From NCBI GenBank assembly GCA_041653635.1, contig JBAZFC010000001.1, forward strand, positions 62,001-126,000: a stretch of 64,000 nucleotides of DNA. Reading direction: 5' to 3'. Below are positions 32,792 to 41,522 of this stretch, piece by piece; the first letter of the stretch is position 1; each line of letters starts with the position of its first letter. The notes below the pieces were generated by a model. That model was given only the letters and a program-made list of their open reading frames with translations. It made no database searches and was not told the DNA's origin. The stretch comes from CAIXOA01 sp041653635 (GTDB lineage: Archaea; Micrarchaeota; Micrarchaeia; Anstonellales; Bilamarchaeaceae). Position numbers and translations under genes: made by a program.

Positions 32792-32844
32792 ATGATAGTA
32801 TATGGGGTGCAGGTTATTTATATTACTAATTGGGAGATGAATGC
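32792..32844. promoter_or_regulatory. Bidirectional TATA region between NMD3 and PCMT genes
   Basis: A single AT-rich box (TTATTTATATTA, about 32812-32823) lies about 26 bp from both divergent ATG codons, which are only 53 bp apart. Both genes appear leaderless, so one TATA region probably serves two promoters. Confidence 0.6.
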
Positions 32845-33507
32845 ATGGAAGGGAAGGAGGCGGAAAAGGAAAGGATGTTCCGGTTCCTCAGGGAAACTGG
32901 TTTTCTGAAAACTGAAAAAGTGGAGAAGGCGCTGCGGAGGGTGGATAGGGGCTACTTCGTGCCCGCGAATGAGAAAGGATTTGCATACTATGATACGGCT
33001 ATTCCGATAGGGCACGGGCAGACCATCTCCGCGCCCGCGGTGGTGGCATTCATGCTTGAGGCGCTGGACGTGCGGGAAGGGATGAAGGTTTTGGAGGTGG
33101 GGACGGGCAGCGGGTATAACTGCGCCCTTCTTTCCGTGCTTGTGGGGGCGAAGGGGAAGGTGGTGAGCGTGGAGAGGGTGCCGGAGCTGGCGGAATTGGC
33201 GAGGGCGAATATTGCTTCTGCGGGCATTAGATTGGATAATATAGAAATAATGGTGGGAGACGGGAGCGAAGGGTATGCGCCGGATGCGCCTTATGACAGG
33301 ATAATTGTAACCGCTGCGCTTCCCTCTTTGGATTTGAAGCATCCGCTCGTTGCGCAATTGAAGGGGGATGGGAAATTGGTCGCGCCGGTGGGGAGCTATG
33401 TGCAGGATTTGGTGCTTTTTGAGAAGAAGGGCGGGAAGATGGGCAGGATATTGCCGGTAATGTTTGTTCCTCTTGTTGGGAAGTACGGATTCGGGGAGAG
33501 AGTATAG
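32845..33507 (+). CDS. pcm: Protein-L-isoaspartate O-methyltransferase
   Basis: A 220-residue SAM methyltransferase that starts repair of isoaspartyl residues. Motifs: RRVDRGYFVP, GHGQTISAP (active loop), LEVGTGSGYNCALL (SAM site), VVSVERVPEL, and DGKLVAPVG. ATG 32845 is chosen over an upstream TTG because of TATA spacing. Normal length. Confidence 0.95.
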   Translation: MEGKEAEKERMFRFLRETGFLKTEKVEKALRRVDRGYFVPANEKGFAYYDTAIPIGHGQTISAPAVVAFMLEALDVREGMKVLEVGTGSGYNCALLSVLVGAKGKVVSVERVPELAELARANIASAGIRLDNIEIMVGDGSEGYAPDAPYDRIIVTAALPSLDLKHPLVAQLKGDGKLVAPVGSYVQDLVLFEKKGGKMGRILPVMFVPLVGKYGFGERV

Positions 33508-33540
33508 ATTTTTAAATTCTGGAAAAGGAAACTCCTGCCT

Positions 33541-35328
33541 ATGGATAACGAAGCGGGCAGGCACACCCAGATGGAGAAGGCGGTGGGGCTGACCAAGTAT
33601 TTCGTTTCATTGCCGCGGGCGAGGGTGCTTGCGGCGTCCATGCTGGTTGTGGCGGTGGTGTTCGGGATTGCGCTTGCGGCGCTCACTCCGGACAACATAT
33701 TTGAGGCGGGGCTCACCTCCTTCTACGTGCTGGCGGTGCCTGGGTTCATTTCCATCATAATCGGGAAAGCAATGATGATGAAGGTGCCGATAAGGAGGAT
33801 TACCGCCGTCGCATTGATTGGGGAACTCATCTATGCGCTGACTTACCTGGCGGCAATCTCGCTGCCCATGTTCGGGATTCCGCTCGGGCTGGAGGTGGTG
33901 TTCCTGGGGAGCGCGTTCGTCCTGCTGTTATGGTACATAATCGGGAGGATAGTGTTCGTGCTGAAATGGAGGTCGCTGCTGTTTGCGTTTTTGCAGCTGC
34001 TCCTGTATGCGTTTTTCCTCATAACCGACGGGTTGCTGCCGTTTGAGGGGAGCACGGAAAGCGTGCTGGTGAAGTTCTATGCGGCGTCCCTAATTCTGCT
34101 GGGGGCATTGTTCCTCTTCTTCTGGATAATCAACGCGCCAATGAAGAGGACCTTCGGGGTGGCGAGCACGGACGCGGTGTCCATGTTTTTCGGGCAGTGG
34201 TTCTACAACGCGAAGGACATAGAGAAGGCATTCCGGAAGGTGGGGGAGGACGTGCAGACGTACCTTTCTGTGTTCTTGTTTAGGAAGAAAGGGAAGGAAA
34301 TAGCATTTGTAGTGCCGTACGTACATTTTGGGCCTTTCGGGGAATTGGGGGGGAGCAACTTTTCCTATTTGATTGCGAAGGCGCTGGGGGACAACGGCGG
34401 GAAGAGGGAAAGGGATGTGTTCGTTTTCCACGGGCTGGCTACGCATGACATAAACCCCGTTTCAGTTACGGAACTCAAGAATATCACGGATAAGTGCAAG
34501 GAGATTATTTCCGGGGCCAAGATGGGAAATGAGAAAGTGGCGTTCATTGAGGGGAAGGAAGGGGAGTGCAGGGCCGAGTGCCTCAGGATAGGGGATGCGG
34601 CGTTCATCGGGCTTACAAGGGCGCCTGAGACCTGCGAGGACTTTTCGCTTGGGATGGGGATTGCCCTCACCTCCGAGGCGGAAAAGAAGGTGAGGCTGGC
34701 TGCGATTGCGGACGAGCACAACTCGGAGACGGGCGAAATACAATACGTGGAGCCTGGGACGCCTTTTGGGTTCAGGTATATGGAAGCTGTGGGGAAGGCG
34801 TGCGGCGCTAAGGTGAAAGGAGGGAGATTAAGGGTTGGGAGCGCGGAAGGCGGGGTTGTTGTGGAGACCATCGGGCCCGCCGGGATAAAGGTGGCGGTGT
34901 TCGGGACCGAGCCTAAATATGTGATAATATTGGCGGATGCGAACGGGGTTACCCCCGCGTTCAGGGAAAGGATTATGGAAGAAGTGAAGAGAATGTTCAT
35001 GGAGAAGGGATGGGGAAAGGTATTGCCCGCCCTTTACACTACGGATACGCATAAGGTGAATACGGTGAAGGGGGTTGTGAATCCCCTCAAGGAAGACGGG
35101 AAAGTGATGGAGAAAATCATGGAACTGGTTGCCGCAGCATACGAGGATATTGGGGATGCGGAATTCTATGGGGAACGTGCGCTGGTGGAAATAAAGGCGC
35201 TTGGTGCGAAGCAGGCGATTGGGATTGTGAGCACCGTGAATGCGATTGTGGCGGTCGCGAGGATTGCGGCGCCCCTTATAATATTTGGGGGAATAATAGC
35301 GACGCTTTGGGTAATTTCCAAAATCTAG
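33541..35328 (+). CDS. DUF2070 archaeal membrane protein
   Basis: A 595-residue protein with about six N-terminal membrane segments (residues 30-205), a large cytoplasmic domain and a C-terminal membrane helix (about 575-592). The conserved DUF2070 motifs VHFGPFGELGGSNFS, FHGLATHDINPVS, and TDTHKVNTVKG suggest a metal-dependent catalytic site of His and Asp residues. The family is restricted to archaea and its role is unknown. Leaderless by TATA spacing. TyrRS follows 9 nt later. Confidence 0.88.
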   Translation: MDNEAGRHTQMEKAVGLTKYFVSLPRARVLAASMLVVAVVFGIALAALTPDNIFEAGLTSFYVLAVPGFISIIIGKAMMMKVPIRRITAVALIGELIYALTYLAAISLPMFGIPLGLEVVFLGSAFVLLLWYIIGRIVFVLKWRSLLFAFLQLLLYAFFLITDGLLPFEGSTESVLVKFYAASLILLGALFLFFWIINAPMKRTFGVASTDAVSMFFGQWFYNAKDIEKAFRKVGEDVQTYLSVFLFRKKGKEIAFVVPYVHFGPFGELGGSNFSYLIAKALGDNGGKRERDVFVFHGLATHDINPVSVTELKNITDKCKEIISGAKMGNEKVAFIEGKEGECRAECLRIGDAAFIGLTRAPETCEDFSLGMGIALTSEAEKKVRLAAIADEHNSETGEIQYVEPGTPFGFRYMEAVGKACGAKVKGGRLRVGSAEGGVVVETIGPAGIKVAVFGTEPKYVIILADANGVTPAFRERIMEEVKRMFMEKGWGKVLPALYTTDTHKVNTVKGVVNPLKEDGKVMEKIMELVAAAYEDIGDAEFYGERALVEIKALGAKQAIGIVSTVNAIVAVARIAAPLIIFGGIIATLWVISKI

Positions 35329-35337
35329 GTGGAAAAC

Positions 35338-36402
35338 ATGGATGTGCAGGGAAAGGTTGAGCTTGCGAAGAGGACTCCAACTACGGAAATTGTCACGGAA
35401 GAGGAACTGAAGAACCTGTTTGAGACGAAGGCGCACCCGAAGCATTACATAGGGTTTGAGATTTCGGGCTACGTTCATTTGGGGACGGGGTTGATGACCG
35501 CCCTAAAAGTGAAGGATTTGATGGAGGCGGGGGTGAAGCCCTGCATATTTTTGGCTGATTACCACGCCTGGATAAACGGGAAGATGGGCGGGGACTTGGA
35601 GGCGATAAGGAAGGTCGCGGCAGGATATTTCAAGCATGCGTTCGTGGCGCTGGGGCTTCCGGAGGGGAAAGTGGATTACGTGCTTGGGAGCAAAATCTAC
35701 GACGACGAGTATTGGAAGATGGTCTTGGACATAATGCGGAATACGACGATGAACCGCATGATGAGATGCGTAACCATAATGGGAAGGAAGGAGACTGACA
35801 CGCTGAGCAGCGCGGCGATGCTCTACCCCGCGATGCAGGCCGCGGACATCTTCAAATTAGGGGTGGACATTGCGCACGCGGGCATGGACCAGAGGAAGGT
35901 GCACATGCTCGCACGCGAGATTGCGGGGAAGGTGGGGCATGAGAAGCCGGTTGCGCTACACACCGGTTTGCTTGCTGGGCTGCAGAGCGCGACAAGGATG
36001 AATCCCACGGAAGATGAGATTATAGACGCGAAGATGAGCAAGAGCGTCCCGGATTCCGCTATTTTTGTGCATGAGGGCGAGGAGGAAATCAAGAGGAAGA
36101 TTGCGAAGGCGAATTGTGCGCCCAAGATTGTGGAGGGGAACCCCATTATTCAGTATGCAGAGATGCTTGTGCTGAGGGATGGCGCACTGAAAATAGAAAG
36201 GCCTGCGAAATTCGGCGGGGACTTGGAGGTTGCGGATTCTGCGCAGCTTAGGAAGGAGTACTCGGAAGGGAAATTGCATCCTATGGATTTGAAGAACGCG
36301 GTGGCGCGCGAGCTGTGCTCAATGCTCAAGCCGGCGAGGGAGTACTTCGGGAAGCATGAGGAATATTTGAAGGAAATGGAGAAGATAAAGGTTACGCGCT
36401 AG
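35338..36402 (+). CDS. tyrS: Tyrosyl-tRNA synthetase, archaeal type
   Basis: A 354-residue class I synthetase. GYVHLGTG is the HIGH motif and DAKMSKSV the KMSKS loop. YPAMQAADIFKLGVDIAHAGMDQRKVHMLAR is the tyrosine-site region (residues about 161-191). The short C-terminal domain is archaeal. ATG 35338 has an AGGTG site at suitable distance; GTG 35329 is the alternative. It ends on a CTAG shared with the convergent MTAP gene. Confidence 0.96.
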   Translation: MDVQGKVELAKRTPTTEIVTEEELKNLFETKAHPKHYIGFEISGYVHLGTGLMTALKVKDLMEAGVKPCIFLADYHAWINGKMGGDLEAIRKVAAGYFKHAFVALGLPEGKVDYVLGSKIYDDEYWKMVLDIMRNTTMNRMMRCVTIMGRKETDTLSSAAMLYPAMQAADIFKLGVDIAHAGMDQRKVHMLAREIAGKVGHEKPVALHTGLLAGLQSATRMNPTEDEIIDAKMSKSVPDSAIFVHEGEEEIKRKIAKANCAPKIVEGNPIIQYAEMLVLRDGALKIERPAKFGGDLEVADSAQLRKEYSEGKLHPMDLKNAVARELCSMLKPAREYFGKHEEYLKEMEKIKVTR

Positions 36403-37115
36403 AGGACTTCCTCTGCAACATAGGCGGCTATTGATTTCACTTGGGCTTCCTTTTTCTTAACCGCTTTTGTGACCTCGGTGTGGGAAAGGGCGCGCGTGCC
36501 CCGGATTCCGCAGGCGTTGTTGGTGCCGATTGCGACCCCTGCGATGGGCACTTCCAATTCGTTTGCGAGCGTAACCTCATAGGCGGCGGTCATATTTACC
36601 AAATTTGCGCCCATCTGCTTAAGGACGCGGATTTCCGCGGCGGTCTCAAAGCGGGGGCCGCGGGTGGTCGCGATTATGCCCCCCTTCCTGAGCTGCACGC
36701 GGGAGGCGTATGCGCCTTCCCTCACAACGTTGCACAGCTTCTTGTCAAAAGGGACGGAAACGTCGGCGTGCCTGATGCCGGACTCAAAGGAATCGTAGAG
36801 GGAAATGGGCGTGAAGAGCCCGATAAAGTCCTGCAGGAGGACTATGTCGCCGGGCTTGTATTTGGATATGATGCCCGCGGTGTAGAAGGCGAGGATGGCG
36901 GTGGCGCCCTCCTCCTCAAGCGCCCATATATTAGCCTTATAATTGACCTTGTGCGCCGGGATGGAATGGTCGGTGCGGTGGCGGGGGATGAAAAGGACAT
37001 CCTCGTCTCCGAGCTTGAGGGAATAGAGCGAAGCCCTCCCATAGGGCGTATTTACGTGGCGCTCCCTCATCTTGCCCATATTGTACAGGCCGCTGCCTGA
37101 AATTACCCCCAGCAT
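36399..37115 (-). CDS. mtnP: S-methyl-5'-thioadenosine (or thioinosine) phosphorylase
   Basis: A 238-residue PNP/MTAP-type enzyme that splits the N-glycosidic bond with phosphate. Motifs: VISGSGLY, FIPRHRTDHSIPAHKVNY (phosphate/ribose site), TTRGPRFETAAEIR, NMTAAYEVTLANEL and GTNNACG. MTAP or MTIP specificity cannot be told by eye. TTAAATTAG lies 26 bp from the ATG. Convergent with tyrS. Confidence 0.93.
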   Translation of the reverse strand: MLGVISGSGLYNMGKMRERHVNTPYGRASLYSLKLGDEDVLFIPRHRTDHSIPAHKVNYKANIWALEEEGATAILAFYTAGIISKYKPGDIVLLQDFIGLFTPISLYDSFESGIRHADVSVPFDKKLCNVVREGAYASRVQLRKGGIIATTRGPRFETAAEIRVLKQMGANLVNMTAAYEVTLANELEVPIAGVAIGTNNACGIRGTRALSHTEVTKAVKKKEAQVKSIAAYVAEEVL

Positions 37116-37225
37116 AATGGGCTCGCGCAGGGAACTAATTTAAGGATTTGGGTGTGTTTTAGGGTGTTTTTTACATAAATACTCATAAAAGATAACATTT
37201 ATAAGGAGTTTCAGGCACTATATCC

Positions 37226-37894
37226 ATGAGAGATAGGATGAAGAAGGAAATACGATATGCCGAGGAGGATAAACAGGGTATCCCTAGCAGGCGTGCTGAA
37301 AAATCCGTTGCTGGGATAACCGAGGCCGCGCAGAAACGGGTGCTGTGCCCTGAAGAGAAGAAAATGCTGGATGGACTACTTTTCAAAGCGATCGGCGGGA
37401 AGGGCGCGTGCGAAGTGAAAAGGCTGCTGGAAGCGGGAGCGGATGTCAATGCAAAGAACGAGAGGGGCTGGACCGTGCTGATGGAAGCCGCGGACAAGGA
37501 AAATGTAGAGGCCTTCAAGATGCTGATTGAGAGGGGCGCTGATGTGAATGCTAAAACAGTTGGTTTGTGGACAGCACTGATGTCGGCATGCAATAGGCAT
37601 AATATCGAGATAATCCGCATGGCGATTGGTGCGGGAGCGGATGTCAATGCGAAGGATGAGACTAGGCAGGACGCGATTATGGTGGCCATATCTGCGAAAT
37701 GCGAACTACCTAAGCCTGTCACGGTCATTGCCCCGATACTTAAGGCTCTGGTTGAGGCCGGGGCAAAAGTGCATCCGGAAAAGAACGCCTTTGGATTTAG
37801 CCAGCTGGACTATGCCCGCATGAGGGCAAGGAAGGGGAACCCTGAGATAGAGGAAATTATTGCCGCGGCAATGGCAACGGGGCAGGCGAATTAG
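37226..37894 (+). CDS. Ankyrin-repeat protein
   Basis: A 222-residue soluble protein. Residues about 50-185 contain three clear ankyrin repeats and a diverged fourth (VKRLLEAGADVNAKNERGWTVLM; FKMLIERGADVNAKTVG; IRMAIGAGADVNAKDETRQD). A charged 45-residue N-terminus precedes them. Leaderless: CATTTATAAGG at 37195-37205. Ankyrin repeats bind proteins; the partner is unknown. Confidence 0.9.
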   Translation: MRDRMKKEIRYAEEDKQGIPSRRAEKSVAGITEAAQKRVLCPEEKKMLDGLLFKAIGGKGACEVKRLLEAGADVNAKNERGWTVLMEAADKENVEAFKMLIERGADVNAKTVGLWTALMSACNRHNIEIIRMAIGAGADVNAKDETRQDAIMVAISAKCELPKPVTVIAPILKALVEAGAKVHPEKNAFGFSQLDYARMRARKGNPEIEEIIAAAMATGQAN

Positions 37895-37935
37895 TGCATG
37901 CCGCATGGGCTTGCATAGGCGGGCGGGAAAACAAG

Positions 37936-38028
37936 GTTTAAAAACTAATCCATAAATAAGAATTATACTCTTTCTCGCGTTTATACGCGGTGCAGAGAGA
38001 TTCTATGTTAAAAAATTGAGGTGTAGAT
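37936..38028 (+). promoter_or_regulatory. Promoter and leader of the EF-1A gene
   Basis: GGTTTAAAAAC (37936-37946) and CCATAAATAAG just downstream are TATA candidates. The leader holds the hairpin CGCG-TTTATA-CGCG (37976-37989) and ends with GAGGTG before ATG 38029. Unlike most genes here, EF-1A therefore has a real 5' leader, as expected for a highly translated mRNA. Confidence 0.6.
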
Positions 38029-39303
38029 ATGGCAAAGAAAGAACACTTGAATGTAGTGTTTATCGGGCACGTTGACTCTGGAAAGTCAACGTCTGTGGGT
38101 AGGGTGCTTTACGACACCGGCGCGCTTCCGGAGAACGTGATGAGGAAGCTCAAGGAGGAGGCGGAAAGGCTCGGAAAAGCGACTTTTGAATACGCGTTCG
38201 TCATGGACACCCTCAAAGAGGAGAGGGAAAGGGGCGTGACGATAGAGGTGTCGCACAAGGAGTTCGACACCCCGAAATTCCACTGCACAATCATAGACGC
38301 GCCCGGGCACAGGGACTTCGTAAAGAACATGATTACTGGTGCGAGCCAGGCGGACGGAGCTGTCCTCGTGGTTTCGGTGAAGGATGGTGTGCAGCCGCAG
38401 ACGAAGGAGCACGCGTTCCTTTCAAAGGTGCTCGGAATCAACCAGATGATAGTCAACATGAACAAGATGGACGCGGTGAACTACGACAAGGCGCAGTTCG
38501 ACAAGGTGAAGGAGGAAGTGAGCAAGCTCCTCTCCGGGATGGGATGGAAGATAGACAAGGTCGCTTTCGTGCCCACCTCCGCATACCTCGGCGACAACAT
38601 CGCGAAGAAATCCGCCAACATGCCGTGGTACACCGGCCCGACGCTGCTGGAGCTCATAGACCAGTTCGTCCCGCCAGTGAAGCCGACGGACAAGGCGCTC
38701 AGGCTGCCTGTGCAGGACGTCTACACCATCACCGGGCACGGAACGGTGCCGGTCGGGAGGGTGGAGACGGGCGTGCTGAAGCAGAACATGCCGATAATCT
38801 TCATGCCTTCGGGGGCGAAGGGAGAAGTGAAGAAGATAGAGATGCACCACCAGGAGATGCAGGAAGCAATCCCGGGGGACAACGTCGGCTTCAACGTGAA
38901 GGGCGTGGACAAGAAGGACGTGAAGAGGGGTGACGTCATCGGCCCGGCGGACAAGCCGCCGACGGTGGCCGAGGAGTTCACCGCGCAGATCGTCGTCCTG
39001 AACCACCCGACCGCGATTTCCATCGGGTACACTCCGGTGCTCCACATCCACACGGCGCAGTTCGCCGCGAGGGTTACGGAGATAGTGGAGAAGAAGGACC
39101 CGAAGACGGGCCTTACTCAGCAGAAGAACCCGGACTTCATCAAGACCGGCGACGTGGCGATCGTGAAGATGAAGCCATTGAAGCCAGTGGTCATTGAGAA
39201 GTTCAGCGAGTTCCCACCGCTGGGAAGGTTCGCAATCAGGGACATGGGCCAGACCGTCGCCGCGGGCGTGGTGCTGGACGTGGTCCCGAGAAAGCAGCAG
39301 TGA
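38029..39303 (+). CDS. tuf: Translation elongation factor 1-alpha
   Basis: A 424-residue GTPase that delivers aminoacyl-tRNA. G-motifs: GHVDSGKST, DAPGH, NKMD, and the switch region ERERGVTIEVSH. Domains II and III are complete, ending GQTVAAGVVLDVVPRKQQ. The gene precedes rps10, the classical archaeal tuf-rpsJ pair. Confidence 0.98.
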   Translation: MAKKEHLNVVFIGHVDSGKSTSVGRVLYDTGALPENVMRKLKEEAERLGKATFEYAFVMDTLKEERERGVTIEVSHKEFDTPKFHCTIIDAPGHRDFVKNMITGASQADGAVLVVSVKDGVQPQTKEHAFLSKVLGINQMIVNMNKMDAVNYDKAQFDKVKEEVSKLLSGMGWKIDKVAFVPTSAYLGDNIAKKSANMPWYTGPTLLELIDQFVPPVKPTDKALRLPVQDVYTITGHGTVPVGRVETGVLKQNMPIIFMPSGAKGEVKKIEMHHQEMQEAIPGDNVGFNVKGVDKKDVKRGDVIGPADKPPTVAEEFTAQIVVLNHPTAISIGYTPVLHIHTAQFAARVTEIVEKKDPKTGLTQQKNPDFIKTGDVAIVKMKPLKPVVIEKFSEFPPLGRFAIRDMGQTVAAGVVLDVVPRKQQ

Positions 39304-39314
39304 AGGCAGATTTG

Positions 39315-39623
39315 ATGACGAAGGCAAAGATTACGCTGAAGAGCGAGAAACCGTCCGACCTACAGCTCGTGGTGGCTCAGATCAAGGAACTGTCCACTGC
39401 GCTGAACATGAAGGTCGTGGGGCCGGTCCCGATGCCGCGCAGGAGGCTGAATATCTCCTGCAGGAGGACTCCGTGCGGGGATGGATCGGACACCTATGAG
39501 CACTGGGAGAAGAGGATTTCCAAAAGGCTCATAGAGGTGGACGGGGACGAGAAGACCATAAGGCAGCTCCTCCGCATCAAAATCCCGGACTCTGTTTTCG
39601 TTAAGATTTCGCTGGTTGGATAG
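39315..39623 (+). CDS. rps10: 30S ribosomal protein S10
   Basis: A 102-residue protein: MTKAKITLKSEKP, GPVPMPRR, EHWEKRISKRLIEVDGDEKT and PDSVFVKISL are typical S10 stretches. ATG 39315 gives the usual length. GTG 39300, overlapping the EF-1A stop, is an alternative start adding five residues. Confidence 0.95.
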   Translation: MTKAKITLKSEKPSDLQLVVAQIKELSTALNMKVVGPVPMPRRRLNISCRRTPCGDGSDTYEHWEKRISKRLIEVDGDEKTIRQLLRIKIPDSVFVKISLVG

Positions 39624-39675
39624 GCGCCCGGCTTATCCTTCCACCTTATTTTAGTTTTCCTTCCTATTAGTGGGC

Positions 39676-40155
39676 ATGAGGTTCCTTGCGGACGAGATGC
39701 TGAAGAAGACGGCGAAGTGGCTACGGCTTATCGGGTATGATACGGAATTCTTTGAGGGGAATGATACCGCCGTGCTTGCTGAGGCGAAGAGGAGCGGCAG
39801 GATTCTTTTGACGAAGGATGTGGAGCTGGCGAAGAGGGCGGAGAAGATAGGGATTCCTTTCCTGTTTTTGAAGCAGGAGAAATTGGAGGAGGACCTTGCG
39901 ATAATCATAGGGAAGTATGATTTGGAAATAGGATTTCCTGAGAAAACGAGGTGCCCTGAGTGCAACGGAAAATTGGAGAAGAAAGAGTGTGCATCGTTGG
40001 ATGGGATTCCTGCGGACGTGGTTGCGGAGAAAAGGAAATGCTGGAAATGCCCGTCGTGCGGGAAAAATTATTGGGAAGGGGGGCATTGGAAAAACATAAA
40101 AAAGGTTCTGCAGAAGATTGAAGAGCAGAAGATAATTCTGTCAAAAAAGAAATGA
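39676..40155 (+). CDS. Mut7-C (PIN-like) RNase domain protein with zinc ribbon
   Basis: A 159-residue protein: FLADEMLKKTAKWLRLIGYDT is the Mut7-C/PIN-like start, followed by ILLTKDVELAKRAE. A C-terminal zinc ribbon has CPEC and CWKCPSCGKNYWEGGHW. Members are predicted RNases. ATG 39676 is preferred for TATA spacing (TTATTTTAG near 39645). Confidence 0.9.
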   Translation: MRFLADEMLKKTAKWLRLIGYDTEFFEGNDTAVLAEAKRSGRILLTKDVELAKRAEKIGIPFLFLKQEKLEEDLAIIIGKYDLEIGFPEKTRCPECNGKLEKKECASLDGIPADVVAEKRKCWKCPSCGKNYWEGGHWKNIKKVLQKIEEQKIILSKKK

Positions 40156-40165
40156 GAGATTAGGC

Positions 40166-40237
40166 GCCCCGGTAGCTCAGTGGTAGAGCGCGTGCTTGGT
40201 AAGCACGAGGCCGCGAGTTCAATCCTCGTCCGGGGCT
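40166..40237 (+). tRNA. tRNA-Thr (anticodon GGT)
   Basis: GCCCCGG/CCGGGGC acceptor stem, anticodon stem CGTGC/GCACG with loop TTGGTAA giving GGT, T-arm TTCAATC and discriminator T. No encoded CCA. Its last 17 bases plus one more are repeated exactly at 40380-40397. Confidence 0.97.
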
Positions 40238-40397
40238 TGTCTTGTTCCCAGTAATTGGCGTTCTCAATATTATCAAGACTCCTGGCGTAAGGAGTACGAG
40301 CGAAGGGTTGCAAAGTGAAGTTGAAGGGGGGTATGATTACCCTAAAGAGAGGGGGGAACGCCTTCCCCCTTCCTCTTGGAATCCTCGTCCGGGGCTT
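40221..40397 (+). mobile_element. Short tRNA-flanked segment, probable remnant of an integrated element
   Basis: An 18-bp direct repeat of the tRNA-Thr 3' end (AATCCTCGTCCGGGGCTT at 40221-40238 and 40380-40397) brackets about 141 bp. This is the arrangement left by tRNA-targeting integrases (attL/attR). No integrase gene remains. The bracketed part contains hairpins (ACTCC/GGAGT; GGGGGAA/TTCCCCC) and one copy of a dispersed repeat also found at 46551. Apart from this and the tRNA, I see nothing in 40156-40445. Confidence 0.6.
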
Positions 40398-40445
40398 TCT
40401 TATTTTTGGGAAAGATTTTAATATTGTGGTTGGTGTAATAGAAAT

Positions 40446-40985
40446 ATGGAAGTTAAGGGAAAGCCCGCACTTGGCCCGGAAACGAGGGTCCGCAGGCTTG
40501 CGAATCTTGCGGCCAGGTATGCGGCCGAGGGCAGGAAGCGGGACAGCGAAATAGCATTCAAGAAGGCGTTTGAGGCGGTGCGGGGAATGGAGTTTGGAAC
40601 TCCCAAGAATGCTGTTTATGAGAGGTCGGAGCTGGCCTCCGGGCTTGCGGAGGAAGTGGTGGAGGCGGGGCTGAGCGCGTCATTTGCGATGCAGATGTGG
40701 ACGCTCGGGTGCAATGCGAAGGCGCTTGGGGACGAAGCGGGTGGCGTGACGCTGGTATATCCATTGGACATAATGGAGATGGCGGCGAAGGAGGAAAAGG
40801 CCGTGGAGGACGAGGGGGTGCCGCCCGTTGTCTGTGAAGTGGAAGAAAAAAAGGTAAAGAAAGAGAAAAGGGCAAGGGCACTCGACGAGCTATTTGACGA
40901 GATGGTGAGCGCGGTTAGGCAATTCTCCTTGGTGAAGCTATTTCTTGGCGAAGAGGGCGAGCAGGGCAAAGCCGGCAAGGACTAA
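40446..40985 (+). CDS. Hypothetical helical protein
   Basis: A 179-residue protein, leaderless by GATTTTAATATTG at 40410. The N-terminal 90 residues form TPR-like helices (LANLAARYAAEGRKRDSEIAFKKAF). A Lys/Glu-rich region (about 125-150) and a short hydrophobic amphipathic helix follow. Its last 48 bp overlap the 3' end of the convergent gene. Not recognised. Confidence 0.65.
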   Translation: MEVKGKPALGPETRVRRLANLAARYAAEGRKRDSEIAFKKAFEAVRGMEFGTPKNAVYERSELASGLAEEVVEAGLSASFAMQMWTLGCNAKALGDEAGGVTLVYPLDIMEMAAKEEKAVEDEGVPPVVCEVEEKKVKKEKRARALDELFDEMVSAVRQFSLVKLFLGEEGEQGKAGKD

Positions 40986-41339
40986 TGCCGGGAAGCATGA
41001 TGCGGAGGCCGTGCCGCCGGCCTGCTGCCCATTTCCTGTGCTTGATGCGGGCTGCTGAGTGCCGCTTGTTTCGCCCACTCCGAGGATTTCAGAATTTTCC
41101 CAATCGGAGCCTTCGCCGGAGGGCGCGTCGCTCCCGTCCGCGGGCGTGATTGTGACCTGCGGAGTCGGGCCGCTATCTGTATCGTCCGGGGGAGGGGTGG
41201 TTGTATCATTAGTGGTGGTTGTCGTTGTGGTTGTGCCTCCGTCCGCGGGGACGGTTTCCCCGACGCCCACGATTGTGCCGCGCGCAAATGAGAATGCGGA
41301 CAAAAGGATTAGCATCGCGATGATAGTTGCTTTGTTCAT
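40938..41339 (-). CDS. Secreted Thr-rich surface protein with C-terminal anchor
   Basis: A 133-residue protein; ATG 41339 follows AGGTG. An N-terminal signal peptide (KATIIAMLILLSAFSFARG) is followed by a Thr/Pro/Ser/Asp low-complexity stalk with eight consecutive Thr, likely O-glycosylated. A C-terminal membrane helix (FPALVLAGFALLALF) ends in AKK. This is the layout of archaeal S-layer-associated surface proteins. No recognisable functional domain. Confidence 0.72.
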   Translation of the reverse strand: MNKATIIAMLILLSAFSFARGTIVGVGETVPADGGTTTTTTTTNDTTTPPPDDTDSGPTPQVTITPADGSDAPSGEGSDWENSEILGVGETSGTQQPASSTGNGQQAGGTASASCFPALVLAGFALLALFAKK

Positions 41340-41522
41340 TTTGGACACCTAGTGGATTTGCGCGGCGGAATATAAAAATGCAACGGCATTGGGCTGCCGG
41401 TTATCGCAAAGCGATGTGGATATCAAAATTAAACAACGTGGGGCACGGAAATCAAAAGGGCGGAAACCGACGACGGAGCGCAAAAAGATTTATAAACCGT
41501 GAGGGTGAGCGCTTACGTTGCA

